From Oceanobacillus senegalensis (GTDB taxonomy: Bacteria; Bacillota; Bacilli; Bacillales; Amphibacillaceae), in the NCBI RefSeq assembly GCF_900176885.1, contig NZ_LT839648.1, positions 3,074,611 through 3,138,610 on the forward strand: a stretch of DNA of 64,000 bases, read 5' to 3'. The translations under genes and the position numbers were made by a program. Under the pieces are notes generated by a model. The model saw only the letters and a list, made by a program, of their open reading frames with translations. It was not told the DNA's origin and did no database searches. Shown in pieces: positions 17,809 to 27,092 of this stretch. Position 1 is the first letter of the stretch, and every line of letters begins with the position of its first letter.

Positions 17809-19275
17809 TTATTTACTTCGATTTCGGCTCTTTTGATAATTACCTTTACGGTTACGTCCTCCTTGGTTTCGGCCACCTTGATTCCGGCCTCCACGTCCAC
17901 CGTAGAATCGCTTTTTACCTTTCGATTTTCGTTTATCACCCTGAGCTTTTTTTACACTGATTGGGGCAACAGAAGAAATTTTAACAGGAGTATCCTTCCG
18001 TTCCTTCGTCAACAGCTTCATAGCAGCAGCAATTACGGTTACTGAATCATGCTCTTGCAATAATTCCGTTGCAGCCTCATGATAATCCTTGAGATCCTTA
18101 CGATTAATCGTTCTTTGCAGCTTATCGATGGTTGCCTGCTGCTGTCCTCTTTGTGCATCCTTATAAGAAGGAGGCATTAATCGTTTCATTTTGCTTTTCG
18201 TTACTTTCTCAATTAAATGGAGATGTGCCATTTCTCTTGGTGTAATGAAGGAAATAGCTTCTCCTGTCTTACCGGCTCTCCCTGTACGTCCAATTCGGTG
18301 AACATAGCTCTCCGGATCCTGAGGTATATCAAAATTGTAAACATGCGTTACACCAGAGATATCTAGTCCTCTTGCAGCAACATCTGTTGCAACTAATACA
18401 TCTAGTCGTCTATGTTTAAATTTATTTAAAACAGACATACGCTTCCCTTGTGTTAAATCACCATGAATCCCTTCTGCTCGATAACCTCTAGCCTGTAATC
18501 CCTCTGTGATTTCATCTACTCTTTTTTTCGTTCTAGCAAAAACAATAGCTAATTCCGGAGAATTAATATCAAGATGGTTGTTTAAGGTTTCAAATTTATG
18601 TTTTTCCGGGATTTCAATAAAGTATTGTTCAATATTTTCTACAGTCATTTCTTTCGCTTTTACTTTTACTTCTTTCGGGTCATTCATTAAGTTCGTAGCA
18701 ATATCCCGAATTTCCTTTGGCATAGTTGCTGAAAAAAGCAATGTTTGATGTCCTTCAGGAATATTTTTTAAAATTTCTCGAATGTCATCGATGAAGCCCA
18801 TGTTCAGCATTTCATCCGCTTCATCTAAAACAGCAACTTGAACCATACTAATATTAATTGTTTTTCTTCTCATATGATCAAGTAATCTTCCTGGGGTTGC
18901 AACCACAATTTGTGGGCCATCCTTTAATGCACGAATTTGTCGTTCCATATGCTGGCCACCGAAAATTGCCAGTGCACGAATTCCTGTGAATTTCCCTATA
19001 CGATTTAGTTCCTCAGCAACTTGAATAGCAAGTTCCCTCGTGGGTGCGACAACCAGACCTTGGATTTTCCGTTGTTTTGCATTGATTTTTTCAATCATTG
19101 GAATTCCGAAAGCCGCAGTCTTCCCTGTACCTGTTTGCGCTTGACCAATAACATCGTTACCTTCTACACCGAGTGGAATTGTTTGCGCTTGTATTGGTGT
19201 TGCTTCTTCAAACCCCATATTATTTAAAGCTTTTAAAATTGGGGATGAAACACCTAACTCATTAAATGTAGTCAC
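17809..19275 (-). CDS. cshA: DEAD-box RNA helicase CshA
   Basis: A 488-residue DEAD-box ATP-dependent RNA helicase of the RNA degradosome and cold adaptation (B. subtilis CshA/YdbR). Q motif [13 protein letters not shown], motif I AQTGTGKT (about 45-52), motif [10 protein letters not shown] (about 150), SAT (about 183), and motif [15 protein letters not shown] (about 327-339) are all present. The C-terminal tail is a basic GGR-repeat RNA-binding segment (about 460-488). GTG start with AAAAGGAG 11 nt upstream. Confidence 0.95.
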   Translation of the reverse strand: MTTFNELGVSSPILKALNNMGFEEATPIQAQTIPLGVEGNDVIGQAQTGTGKTAAFGIPMIEKINAKQRKIQGLVVAPTRELAIQVAEELNRIGKFTGIRALAIFGGQHMERQIRALKDGPQIVVATPGRLLDHMRRKTINISMVQVAVLDEADEMLNMGFIDDIREILKNIPEGHQTLLFSATMPKEIRDIATNLMNDPKEVKVKAKEMTVENIEQYFIEIPEKHKFETLNNHLDINSPELAIVFARTKKRVDEITEGLQARGYRAEGIHGDLTQGKRMSVLNKFKHRRLDVLVATDVAARGLDISGVTHVYNFDIPQDPESYVHRIGRTGRAGKTGEAISFITPREMAHLHLIEKVTKSKMKRLMPPSYKDAQRGQQQATIDKLQRTINRKDLKDYHEAATELLQEHDSVTVIAAAMKLLTKERKDTPVKISSVAPISVKKAQGDKRKSKGKKRFYGGRGGRNQGGRNQGGRNRKGNYQKSRNRSK

Positions 19276-19636
19276 CTAATAGTCTACTCCTTTTTTTGTG
19301 AAAATTTCCGCTAAAGAGGCCTATATAATTCTTATACTTTATTTATAAATAGTTTTTCCTGTAACAGATAAACTTATAATCATCAAAGAAACGAATCCTT
19401 TTTCCTATCAATTGTTAAAGTACAAAAAGGCGTAACCAATATTTGGTAAGAGGCCTCTAAAATACGCATAGTTAATCTTACCACAACTAAGACCCTTATA
19501 TCTACTTGACAGTTTCGTGATTTTTCCTATTCAACATGGTAAAATATAACTTATTAATCATATTATGCCCAAATACCAACTCTTTTACATATCTAATAGG
19601 GGAATGACTTTTCCTTTTTACATCCCTTATAGTTAA
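19276..19636. other. Divergent intergenic region cshA/EamA
   Basis: A long leader is possible for cshA. No ORF and no promoter with good spacing could be assigned; a TTGACA at about 19506 on the plus strand lacks a -10 at the right distance. Confidence 0.4.
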
Positions 19637-19669
19637 TTTGTTCTTTGTCTACAATAACCAAAGAACAAA
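19637..19669 (+). repeat. 11-bp perfect hairpin upstream of the EamA gene
   Basis: TTTGTTCTTTG and CAAAGAACAAA with an 11-nt loop, about 37 bp before the start codon. There is no T-run. It could be an operator or a leader hairpin. Confidence 0.45.
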
Positions 19670-19705
19670 AACCTAAACATTTAAACAACGGAAAGGGAGG
19701 TAAGC

Positions 19706-20617
19706 ATGCGTATTCCTCCATTCAATCCATATATAACTTTAATAATAGGAGTTCTAGCGGTAGCCACCTCGGCTATTCTTGTTAAATTAGCAGATAATGT
19801 ACCAGCAGCAATAATAGCCAATTATCGTCTTCTTTTTGCTTTTTTCATTATTTCCCCAATTGTATTAACCAAATATATACATGAATTTGGAAATATCAAC
19901 AGAAAGGGTTGGCTATTTTCTATCCTAGCAGGTATTTTTTTAGCAATTCACTACCTGTTCTGGTTTAAATCACTTGATCATACCTTTGTTGCAAATTCCA
20001 TTGTATTTATCATGCTTCAGCCTATTTTCACTTTTGTTGCCACTTGGTTATTCTCAAAGGATAGATTCTCATCTGGGATTGTTATTAGTATCGTTATTAC
20101 ACTGTTTGGAAGCATTATCATTGGATGGGGAGACTTTCAAATCAGCCATGCAGCCCTTTTTGGCGATTTTCTAGCTATATTGGGGGCAATAGCAATGACT
20201 TTTTACTTGCTGTCCGGCCAACAGCCACAAAAGAAATTATCATTATTAACCTATACTTTTATTGTATATGGCGTAAGTTCCATCGTACTGATATTATATA
20301 ATGTAATGGTTCAAAACCCATTAATCGGTTATAGCCCGGAGTATTGGTCCATCTTTTTAGCGTTAGCCATATTACCGACTTTTTTTGGACACATCCTATT
20401 TTATTGGTCACTAAAGTGGTTAGGACCATCTACCGTTTCAATGGCGACGGTGTTTATTCCGATAACCGCAACGATTCTTGCCTTTTTCATATTAGGAGAA
20501 CAAATTACTTGGTCCCAATTATTAGGTGGAACAATTATAATCTTTGGATTATTTTTGTTCATTTTAAGCACATCACGAAAATCCAATGTTACGATTTCAA
20601 AAAAAGAGAATAAATGA
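19706..20617 (+). CDS. EamA/DMT-family transporter
   Basis: A 303-residue drug/metabolite transporter with about ten transmembrane helices in two EamA repeats (about 10-140 and 155-290). Members export amino acids, nucleosides or other metabolites; the substrate cannot be read from sequence. GGGAGG lies 6 nt before the ATG. DegV starts 25 nt downstream, so the two are probably one operon. Confidence 0.88.
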   Translation: MRIPPFNPYITLIIGVLAVATSAILVKLADNVPAAIIANYRLLFAFFIISPIVLTKYIHEFGNINRKGWLFSILAGIFLAIHYLFWFKSLDHTFVANSIVFIMLQPIFTFVATWLFSKDRFSSGIVISIVITLFGSIIIGWGDFQISHAALFGDFLAILGAIAMTFYLLSGQQPQKKLSLLTYTFIVYGVSSIVLILYNVMVQNPLIGYSPEYWSIFLALAILPTFFGHILFYWSLKWLGPSTVSMATVFIPITATILAFFILGEQITWSQLLGGTIIIFGLFLFILSTSRKSNVTISKKENK

Positions 20618-20642
20618 AAATGTGAATGGAGCAGGTGAAACC

Positions 20643-21497
20643 ATGACTATTCAATTAATGACAGATAGCAGTGCCGACATCCCTCACCGTCTATATGACG
20701 AAGTAAATATACAAGTGGTGCCATTGTATTTACATTTTAGCGATGGTGAATATAATACAGAACAAGTAAACCTGTCTAATTTCTATAAAAAAATTAAGGA
20801 GTTAAAAGAATTACCACGTTCAGCAGCACCAAGTCCAAATGATTTTTACGAAACATACAAGACAGTAGACCCAAATAAACCTATCCTGATGCTAAGTCTT
20901 TCGAAAGGTCTTAGCAGTACCTATGAAAATGCAGTGGCAGGGAAAAATCTACTATTAGAAGAAGAGCCTGACCGAAAGATTGAAGTGATTAACACAAGAA
21001 CGGCATCATGCGGAATTTCTCTGTTAATCCACGAAGCAAGAAAGAAAATAAATGAGGGTTATTCATTTGATCAACTTGTCCAACATATGCATGAACGAGT
21101 GAAACAGACAACCACTCTTTTTGTATTGAAGACATTGGAAAACCTAGTTATTGGTGGCAGATTGGACAAAATGAAAGGAAAGCTTGCCAAGACGTTAAAC
21201 ATCCGTTTGCTTATGCGGGGCAGTAATGAAGGTACCATTGAAGTTGTAGAAAAAGTTCGGGGAGATAAAAAGTCCATCCGAAAATTTGTAGAACAAATTG
21301 GTGAATATACGAAAAGTGTAGAAGACAAAGTCATTTCTATGTCACATGGTAATGATGAAAATCGAGCAAAAAAAATTTTAGAAGAAATCAGGAAAAAGTA
21401 TGCATTTAACAACTCCCTCCTTTCAGAAACGGGCCCATTAATATCGACCTATGGTGGAGAAGGAGCCATTGTTATTGCCTTTTTTAACGATTATTAA
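20643..21497 (+). CDS. DegV family fatty-acid-binding protein
   Basis: A 284-residue DegV-family protein (FakB-like). These proteins bind fatty acids and can present them to the fatty acid kinase FakA. The pattern TDSSADIP at the N terminus, SLSKGLSSTYENA (about 83-95) and LENLVIGGRLDK are typical. I set the start at 20643 (MTIQLMTDSS) with GGAGCAGGTG upstream; the frame opens 57 nt earlier inside the previous gene. No fakA is in the window. Confidence 0.9.
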   Translation: MTIQLMTDSSADIPHRLYDEVNIQVVPLYLHFSDGEYNTEQVNLSNFYKKIKELKELPRSAAPSPNDFYETYKTVDPNKPILMLSLSKGLSSTYENAVAGKNLLLEEEPDRKIEVINTRTASCGISLLIHEARKKINEGYSFDQLVQHMHERVKQTTTLFVLKTLENLVIGGRLDKMKGKLAKTLNIRLLMRGSNEGTIEVVEKVRGDKKSIRKFVEQIGEYTKSVEDKVISMSHGNDENRAKKILEEIRKKYAFNNSLLSETGPLISTYGGEGAIVIAFFNDY

Positions 21498-21501
21498 AGA
21501 A

Positions 21502-21586
21502 ATGACTCAGGGGAAAAGAGCACACCTGATACAGCAGAGGAGTTTACCCTCTGCTGAAAAAATACTCTTGTCTGAGCCTTTTACAA
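21502..21586. terminator. Branched hairpin between convergent genes
   Basis: An outer stem ACTCAG...CTGAG and AAGAG...CTCTT encloses a strong inner hairpin CAGCAGAGG...CCCTCTGCTG. CCTTTTAC follows on the plus strand. It probably terminates degV transcription and perhaps the facing hydrolase gene. Confidence 0.5.
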
Positions 21587-21591
21587 TTCCT

Positions 21592-22278
21592 TTATTTTTG
21601 CAAAAATTCATAGACCATTTTATTTAAAATATCTTTATCATCACCAAGGCAGATTAAATGTTTCGATTGTTCAAATAAGACTAATTCCTTTTCTTCGGAA
21701 TGAATTTCTTTATCTAAATCATAGACCGTCTTATAGGGAACCATGCCATCCTGCTGTCCCTGGGCAATTAAAACAGGTACTTTTACTTCACCTAAATATG
21801 GCTTTGTATACTTTACTAGTTTCATAAATTCTATATTCGCCTTAACTGGAACCATACCCAATTTATTTTTATAATGAGTGTATAATTTATTCTCATTTAA
21901 TATACCTTTCACACCATCTCCTACGACTTCCCCAATATCATGTGCAATTTGCCGAAATGATAAGTATTTTCTGGATGGAGCTAATAATACTAATTTCTCT
22001 ATGTTATATTTTGCAGCTAAATAAGCAGCAATCATCCCCCCCATGGAAAAACCGATAAGGTAAATCGTTTCATATTGGTCCTTTAGCTTTTTTAATGTAT
22101 ATTCTGCTTCAGTGATCCATTCTTTATAAGAAACATCTTTTAAGTCCAATTCACGCCCATGTCCAGGTAAGGTTGGAACCTCAATATGCCAGTTTGTCTG
22201 TTTACGTAAAAAATCTGCTAAAGGATTGACCTCATACGGACCTCCTGTAAAACCATGTATAACTAAACAGCCTATCAT
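21592..22278 (-). CDS. Alpha/beta-hydrolase, carboxylesterase-like
   Basis: A 228-residue hydrolase of the small carboxylesterase type (Est30/YvaK-like). The nucleophile elbow GFSMGG places the serine at S78. The acid is in QGQQDGMVP and the histidine in EQSKHLICLGDD near the C terminus. HGFTGGP near the N terminus forms the oxyanion hole. No signal peptide, so cytoplasmic. Substrate unknown. Confidence 0.88.
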   Translation of the reverse strand: MIGCLVIHGFTGGPYEVNPLADFLRKQTNWHIEVPTLPGHGRELDLKDVSYKEWITEAEYTLKKLKDQYETIYLIGFSMGGMIAAYLAAKYNIEKLVLLAPSRKYLSFRQIAHDIGEVVGDGVKGILNENKLYTHYKNKLGMVPVKANIEFMKLVKYTKPYLGEVKVPVLIAQGQQDGMVPYKTVYDLDKEIHSEEKELVLFEQSKHLICLGDDKDILNKMVYEFLQK

Positions 22279-22422
22279 CTTGATTCACCTCTTTCTAATG
22301 AGATTGGCTCTACGTTCAATACTTGTACTATTTTTCTATAGTATGGACAAATAGCACATTCATACTTCCAATTATCCTAGAAAATATAAAATTTTTCTTC
22401 CTTTTTGACTATAGGTAGAAAA

Positions 22423-22461
22423 GGGAAGCTGATTTAACTCGCTATCCTTAATCAGCTTCCC
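22423..22461 (-). terminator. Terminator overlapping the end of the yppG-like gene
   Basis: GGGAAGCTGATT and AATCAGCTTCCC form a 12-bp stem, and TTTTC follows on the minus strand. The stop codon of the gene lies inside the stem. Confidence 0.85.
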
Positions 22462-22847
22462 GCTCTAAAGTTCTTCATAAACGACCCAAATTGCTGAACA
22501 ATTGGAGCTACTTGGTGATACGTACTTGCAAGTTGACCTACTGTAGTGAGTACCTTATCAAGATCTAATTGACCGTTTTCCTTTTGAAATGATGACATCA
22601 TATTTGGTGGCATTTGTTGTTGATTTTGAGCTTGTTGCGGCTCATAAGGCATGTTATTAGGCCATGTCATTGGTTGCTCTGGTTTTTGAAAGTATTCATA
22701 AGGATTGGAATTTGCATTTTCTGATAATGGAAATTGTGGAGGCTGTGCTGATGGATAATTCATCTTCTGCTGTGGCATAAACGGAAAATTCATATGGTTA
22801 TATGGCTGTGGTTGATTTTGGCGATAATAGTAGGATCCATAATGCAT
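22452..22847 (-). CDS. YppG-like protein, proline/glutamine-rich
   Basis: A 131-residue low-complexity protein. The N-terminal two thirds are rich in Pro, Gln, Asn and Tyr (YYYRQNQPQPYNHMNFPF). The C terminus is a conserved-looking helix (DLDKVLTTVGQLASTYHQVAPIVQQFGSFMKNFR). The layout resembles B. subtilis YppG, a spore-associated protein. I choose the ATG at 22847 with GAGGTG 6 nt upstream. The function is not established. Confidence 0.75.
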   Translation of the reverse strand: MHYGSYYYRQNQPQPYNHMNFPFMPQQKMNYPSAQPPQFPLSENANSNPYEYFQKPEQPMTWPNNMPYEPQQAQNQQQMPPNMMSSFQKENGQLDLDKVLTTVGQLASTYHQVAPIVQQFGSFMKNFRAGS

Positions 22848-22992
22848 GCTAACACCTCTTTTTTCTATATGGCAAATCCCCATAGAAATTCCCTAATTGG
22901 GGGCCTACATTTCTTTTGCTTTATATGCATTAATAATTTATGCAAAGCGGGATAAATGTGTGTAAAGATACGAAACAAGTTATCTCTTTCAT

Positions 22993-23250
22993 ATGAAAAA
23001 GCCAATTGGTTCAAGAATAGAAGAAATTACTTATCAAGGGAACCCTTTAATAGAATCAGAAACATATCATGTCGTTTTAAATAATTATCGAGCAACAGGT
23101 GGCGGAAATTACGATATGTTTAAAAGGAAACCTGTTGTCAAAGAAATTCAAAAAGACGCCGTTGAATTAATTCGCGAATACCTTGAGAAGCATCAAACCG
23201 TAAAAGCCTTTGTAAAGAATAACTTTCGAATAATGCCGAAACAACAATAG
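22993..23250 (+). pseudogene. C-terminal remnant of a 5'-nucleotidase / cyclic phosphodiesterase (YfkN/CpdB-like)
   Basis: 85 codons that match only the end of the 5'-nucleotidase C-terminal domain: the pattern ETYHVVLNNYRATGGGNYDMF followed by VKEIQKDAVELIREYLEKH and a final NNFRIMP. Full-length enzymes have more than 500 residues with a metallophosphatase domain and a signal peptide. Nothing matching lies upstream, and there is no ribosome binding site. I regard it as a relic left by deletion. Confidence 0.8.
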
Positions 23251-23314
23251 AGTGTAATCTAAACTGTGTAAGTAGAAGAGCGTACGGCTTCTACTTATCA
23301 GTTTAGATTACACT
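23251..23314. repeat. Long two-part hairpin after the nucleotidase remnant
   Basis: AGTGTAATCTAAACT and AGTTTAGATTACACT (15 bp, perfect) enclose a second stem AAGTAGAAG/CTTCTACTT. It begins directly after the stop codon of the remnant. No T-run follows. It may be an old terminator or a small mobile hairpin. Confidence 0.7.
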
Positions 23315-23394
23315 CACACACACTTTATCTTATAAACCCCAACAATATAAGACTTTCCCGTAATGGCACTTTAACTTACATATGTCTACGTACT

Positions 23395-23430
23395 AAAAGG
23401 CTGGGACACTTTGGTTATGTCCCAGCTCTA
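23395..23430 (-). terminator. GGCTGGGACA-type terminator of the PepSY gene
   Basis: Minus strand GCTGGGACA ... TGTCCCAGC followed by CTTTT. The same arms flank the 300-bp element at 61003-61302. Confidence 0.85.
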
Positions 23431-23449
23431 TTTGTTAATTGTCTACATA

Positions 23450-24181
23450 TTAATCATCTTCATCGTCTTCGTCTTCATCGTCTTCTGTTTCAATTTCTAA
23501 TACAAGAACCTTACCTGTATAAGCATCAATCTCAATTCCCGCTTCTCTATTTCCATTAGCCATTTCTATTTCATATATTAAGCGGTCATCATCGTCATCT
23601 AAATCAAGTTCCACTATCTCACCTGAAAAATTATTCAATGCAATTTTTTTTGCTTGCTCCACACCAATAACCGTTTTCTTTGGAGTGTCTTTTTTATCTT
23701 CATTCACAGCTTTATCTTTACCGTCATCCTTGTTCTCTTTCGCTTCCGTACCCTTATTCGATGCATCTTTATCAGTTGCTTTTTCGGTTTTCTCGTTATT
23801 GTTTTTACGTTCACTAGTATTTTTGTTATCAGGGGTTTTCTCCACGATTTCTATCTTTTTATTATCCGTATCATCATTAGTAGAACCTTTTTGTTGAGTA
23901 ACTTTTTCCTCTAATTTTAAGACTTCGCCATTATCACCGTCAATTTTCATTTCATATTCTCTGTCTTCCAGTTCCATTTCTACCTCATAAACCGTACTCT
24001 TTCCTTTTCTTTCTAGCTCTAATTCTGTAATGTTTCCAGCGTACTGATCTAATACTTGTTTACGGATATCTTCTTTACTTAACTTAGGATCCGCATTAAC
24101 CACACCAGACTGGGAAAAGGCAAACCCAATTAATCCTGCTAAAGACATCGCTGCAATGGTTGCAATTACCTTCTTCTTCAA
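23450..24181 (-). CDS. Secreted or membrane-anchored PepSY-domain protein
   Basis: A 243-residue exported protein. An N-terminal signal segment (KKKVIATIAAMSLAGLIGFAF) is followed by two PepSY repeats (about 35-90 and 175-232). Between them lies a Lys/Asp/Asn-rich, highly charged linker, and the tail is almost all Asp and Glu. I place the start at TTG 24181 with AGGAGG 10 nt upstream; an ATG at 24214 precedes that ribosome binding site. It lies 182 nt after a two-component pair, the arrangement of ykoG-ykoH-ykoI in B. subtilis, so it is probably a target or modulator of that system. Confidence 0.82.
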   Translation of the reverse strand: MKKKVIATIAAMSLAGLIGFAFSQSGVVNADPKLSKEDIRKQVLDQYAGNITELELERKGKSTVYEVEMELEDREYEMKIDGDNGEVLKLEEKVTQQKGSTNDDTDNKKIEIVEKTPDNKNTSERKNNNEKTEKATDKDASNKGTEAKENKDDGKDKAVNEDKKDTPKKTVIGVEQAKKIALNNFSGEIVELDLDDDDDRLIYEIEMANGNREAGIEIDAYTGKVLVLEIETEDDEDEDDEDD

Positions 24182-24363
24182 TTTTTCAATACCTCCTGAT
24201 TTATTTGTTACCATCAGTCTATACTTACTTCATGAAAGGAGGATGTGACAATGATTAGAATTTGATTAGAAATATGTTAATCTATGTGAACCTTTAATTA
24301 GTAGTGGGGCGTTCATTCCTCACCTATAAAAATTTGTTTTCTCTATTTATAGATTCCTATTTA

Positions 24364-25749
24364 TCAGTGCTCCCTCGCTTTTTCCAGCGCTTTTTCTTCA
24401 TGAACATGGAGCCTAAGTGTAAACGTTGATCCTACACCAAGTTCACTGTTTACCATAAGATCACCATGATGTATTTCTGCTATCGTTTTAGCAATGGATA
24501 ATCCTAATCCCGTTCCTCCTGTATCCCTGCTTCTCGCTTTATCTACACGATAAAAACGGTCAAAAACTCTTTTCTGATCTTCTTTCGATATTCCTTGTCC
24601 ATAGTCTCTAACTTCAAAAAACGCTTCTTCCTTTTCTTGAAAGACACAAACATCAATTTCCCTATCACTGTACTTCATTGCATTCTCGATTAAGATATAA
24701 ATAATTTGTTCTAATTGCCCCCGATTTCCTTGAACAAATAATACTTCTATATCTTTTTTATACTTTATTTCTCTACTATACCCCCCGCGGAATGTGGTTA
24801 CCGCCTCGTCAATTAATTCAACAAGATTTATTGTATCATTTAACTCAACTTGCTTATTTTTTGCGAGGGCAAGCATTTGCTCAACTAGCTTTTTCATACG
24901 ATCTGCTTCGGAATCAATCGCACTGACTGACTCCTTAAAAATATCCTGATTTAAATTTCCCCTACGATCCAGTAATTGAGCATAGCTTTTAATTATTTGT
25001 ATAGGGGTTTTTAATTCATGTGAAGCATCTGACACGAATATTTCCTGTTTCTCATAATTTTCCTTTAAATGCTCAATCATTTTATTAAAGGTTGATTCCA
25101 TTTCATAAATTTCGTCTTGTGATCGATTTTCCATACTGATTTTCTTCCAGTTTCCTTGCTTCATATTTTCCTTCATCGTTTTAATCAGATTTTGAATCGG
25201 AGTTAATAAAAAGCGACTTAACACCGAACTAGCAAAGATTACTGGAATGAGTACAAGGATGGATAATGTTCCTAAAACATATAATAATGTTCGCATTGTC
25301 CCATACAATGTTACAAGTTGATTCGAAACTTGAATCGTTACCACTTCACCTGCATGTTCACCGCTCTTCCAAATGATTGGTTTATCAATCACCGCAATAT
25401 CAGGTCCATTGTTTCCAGTAACAATTCGCTGTGATTCTGAATTAGTAAAATGCAATGGAAGACTTAAATAATCATCCTTTCTTGTTTGCTCTAGTTGCCA
25501 TGTTTCGTTTTCAGAAATAATTCGGATCATTCCATTTGCTGGTAAATAAGCTTTCATTAAATCACTGGGATCTACTGCCGGGTTTTCATTTAATGTGGTA
25601 ATAACATCATTTGTTACCATTTCTAACTCTTCCAACTCTGCATTTGTACTCATCTTATAAAATAGGAAATAAATAGAAACATTTACGATTAATATTAGTA
25701 CAAGCATAAACAAACTAGAGAAAAGCTGAATTTTTGTTCTTAATTTCAT
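24364..25749 (-). CDS. Sensor histidine kinase (YkoH-like)
   Basis: A 461-residue membrane kinase: transmembrane helices at about 8-30 and 150-172 flank an extracellular sensor domain. Then follow HAMP (about 173-228), the H box SDASHELKTPIQI (His at about 244), and ATPase motifs N (IENAMKYS), G1 (VRDYGQGIS) and G2 (GGTGLGLSIAK). The start overlaps the response regulator stop by 4 nt. Together with the downstream PepSY gene it resembles ykoGHI. The signal is unknown. Confidence 0.88.
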   Translation of the reverse strand: MKLRTKIQLFSSLFMLVLILIVNVSIYFLFYKMSTNAELEELEMVTNDVITTLNENPAVDPSDLMKAYLPANGMIRIISENETWQLEQTRKDDYLSLPLHFTNSESQRIVTGNNGPDIAVIDKPIIWKSGEHAGEVVTIQVSNQLVTLYGTMRTLLYVLGTLSILVLIPVIFASSVLSRFLLTPIQNLIKTMKENMKQGNWKKISMENRSQDEIYEMESTFNKMIEHLKENYEKQEIFVSDASHELKTPIQIIKSYAQLLDRRGNLNQDIFKESVSAIDSEADRMKKLVEQMLALAKNKQVELNDTINLVELIDEAVTTFRGGYSREIKYKKDIEVLFVQGNRGQLEQIIYILIENAMKYSDREIDVCVFQEKEEAFFEVRDYGQGISKEDQKRVFDRFYRVDKARSRDTGGTGLGLSIAKTIAEIHHGDLMVNSELGVGSTFTLRLHVHEEKALEKAREH

Positions 25750-26441
25750 CGATTTATATCCTTTATAGTATATCCAACTCCTCTTACCGTTTGGATATAG
25801 GCTATATCATATCCTTTATCTATTTTCTGCCGTAAATAGCGAATATAGACATCTACCACATTGGTCTCTCCAAAATAGTCATATCCCCAAACCTGCTCAA
25901 TTAATTGTTCTCTGGTCATCACAATATTTTTGTTTTTAAGTAAGCATGCCAATAAATCAAATTCTCTAACAGTTAAATCCACAGATGTGTCTGCACGCAT
26001 TACCTCACGCCCATCTAAATCAACGATTAAATCTCCTACCGAAAGTTTATTTGTTGCATGTTCTTGTTTCATTTTTGGTTTACGCAAATGAACCCGAATC
26101 CGAGCTAATAATTCTTCAATCTGGAATGGTTTTGTTATATAATCATTCGCTCCCAGGTCCAAACCACTAACCTTATCATAAATTTCATCCCTTGCCGTTA
26201 GTAATAGTATGGGTGTAACCTCATCGGATTTACGAATTCTCCTCAGTACTTCTAACCCGCTTAATTCTGGAATCATGATATCCAGTAACACTAAATCCCA
26301 ATCCTTTTCCTTCATTAACCGGAGCGCATCCTTGCCATTATCAGCAACCTCTGTGCTATAGTTCTCATATTCTAACTCAAGCTGCAATACTCTACTGATT
26401 TTCCTTTCATCTTCTACAATTAATATATTGGTATCACTCAT
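25746..26441 (-). CDS. OmpR-family response regulator (YkoG-like)
   Basis: A 231-residue regulator. The receiver domain (about 1-118) has acidic pocket residues in IVEDERK, phosphoacceptor Asp in LVLLDIMIP (about D53) and Lys in NDYITKPF. The C-terminal winged helix (about 130-228) carries LTVREFDLLACLLKN and the RYLRQKIDKG recognition region. Start ATG 26441 (MSDTNILIVED) has GCAGGTG upstream; the longer frame to 26483 has none. Confidence 0.9.
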   Translation of the reverse strand: MSDTNILIVEDERKISRVLQLELEYENYSTEVADNGKDALRLMKEKDWDLVLLDIMIPELSGLEVLRRIRKSDEVTPILLLTARDEIYDKVSGLDLGANDYITKPFQIEELLARIRVHLRKPKMKQEHATNKLSVGDLIVDLDGREVMRADTSVDLTVREFDLLACLLKNKNIVMTREQLIEQVWGYDYFGETNVVDVYIRYLRQKIDKGYDIAYIQTVRGVGYTIKDINR

Positions 26442-26634
26442 ATTTTCACCTGCTATCCCAATCTTTCTACATTTATTATACAAGGTAAGAGGTTCTATTA
26501 CGACACTACGTTTACCTTATTTTCTAACAATTGTTTATAAAAGGGCATTAACCTTTTATTCTTCATTGAAGGAAAGCTAAAGCAGCCTATCTACAAAACT
26601 AGATTAACTACCTCAACCCCATTTCCCTCCTACT

Positions 26635-26671
26635 AAAAAAGAACGCCCATCCTTTTTCAGGTGAACGTTCT
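26635..26671 (-). terminator. Terminator after the ydbP-like gene
   Basis: Minus strand AGAACGTTCACC ... GGATGGGCGTTCT stem followed by TTTTTTA. Confidence 0.88.
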
Positions 26672-26680
26672 CCCTTTTTA

Positions 26681-27001
26681 TTAACCTAGTTGCTGATGAA
26701 GAAATTCTGTTACAGACTCTGGCGTTTTCGTATATGCACTGTGTTGATGGGCTAATTTCTCACCTTTTTGAAAAATAAGGATACTAGGAATCCCCATCAC
26801 TTCATATTCTTGAGCAATACCTTCTATTTCATCCGTATTCACTTCATACCATTCATAATTTTTGAATTCCTCTAAAATACCGTCGATAAACATATCCATC
26901 CGTTTACAGTCTGGACACCAATCTGCAAAGAACTTTACTATTACAGGTTTTTCACTTTGAATAACCTCATCAAATTTTTCTTGTGTTTGAATATGTTCCA
27001 C
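26681..27001 (-). CDS. ydbP: Thioredoxin-like protein (YdbP-like)
   Basis: A thioredoxin-fold protein with active-site WCPDC (about residues 28-32) and the cis-proline loop MGIPSILIF. The pattern matches B. subtilis YdbP along its length. I choose GTG at 27001 (106 residues, the B. subtilis length) because GGAGG ends 8 nt before it. The ATG at 27016 would contain that ribosome binding site inside its first codons. Probably a small thiol-disulfide oxidoreductase; partner unknown. Confidence 0.82.
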   Translation of the reverse strand: MEHIQTQEKFDEVIQSEKPVIVKFFADWCPDCKRMDMFIDGILEEFKNYEWYEVNTDEIEGIAQEYEVMGIPSILIFQKGEKLAHQHSAYTKTPESVTEFLHQQLG

Positions 27002-27092
27002 TATACTCGCCTCCATTTAACTTTCTCTATTAAATTACCTGACCCATAAAGCTATTGTACCCATTCTTTTTCCAAATGTCTTTCCCTTTGCT

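Noticed and set aside
19500-19560. TTGACA near 19506 as a promoter for the EamA gene
   Set aside because: The nearest TAAAAT is about 28 bp away, too far for a sigma-A promoter.
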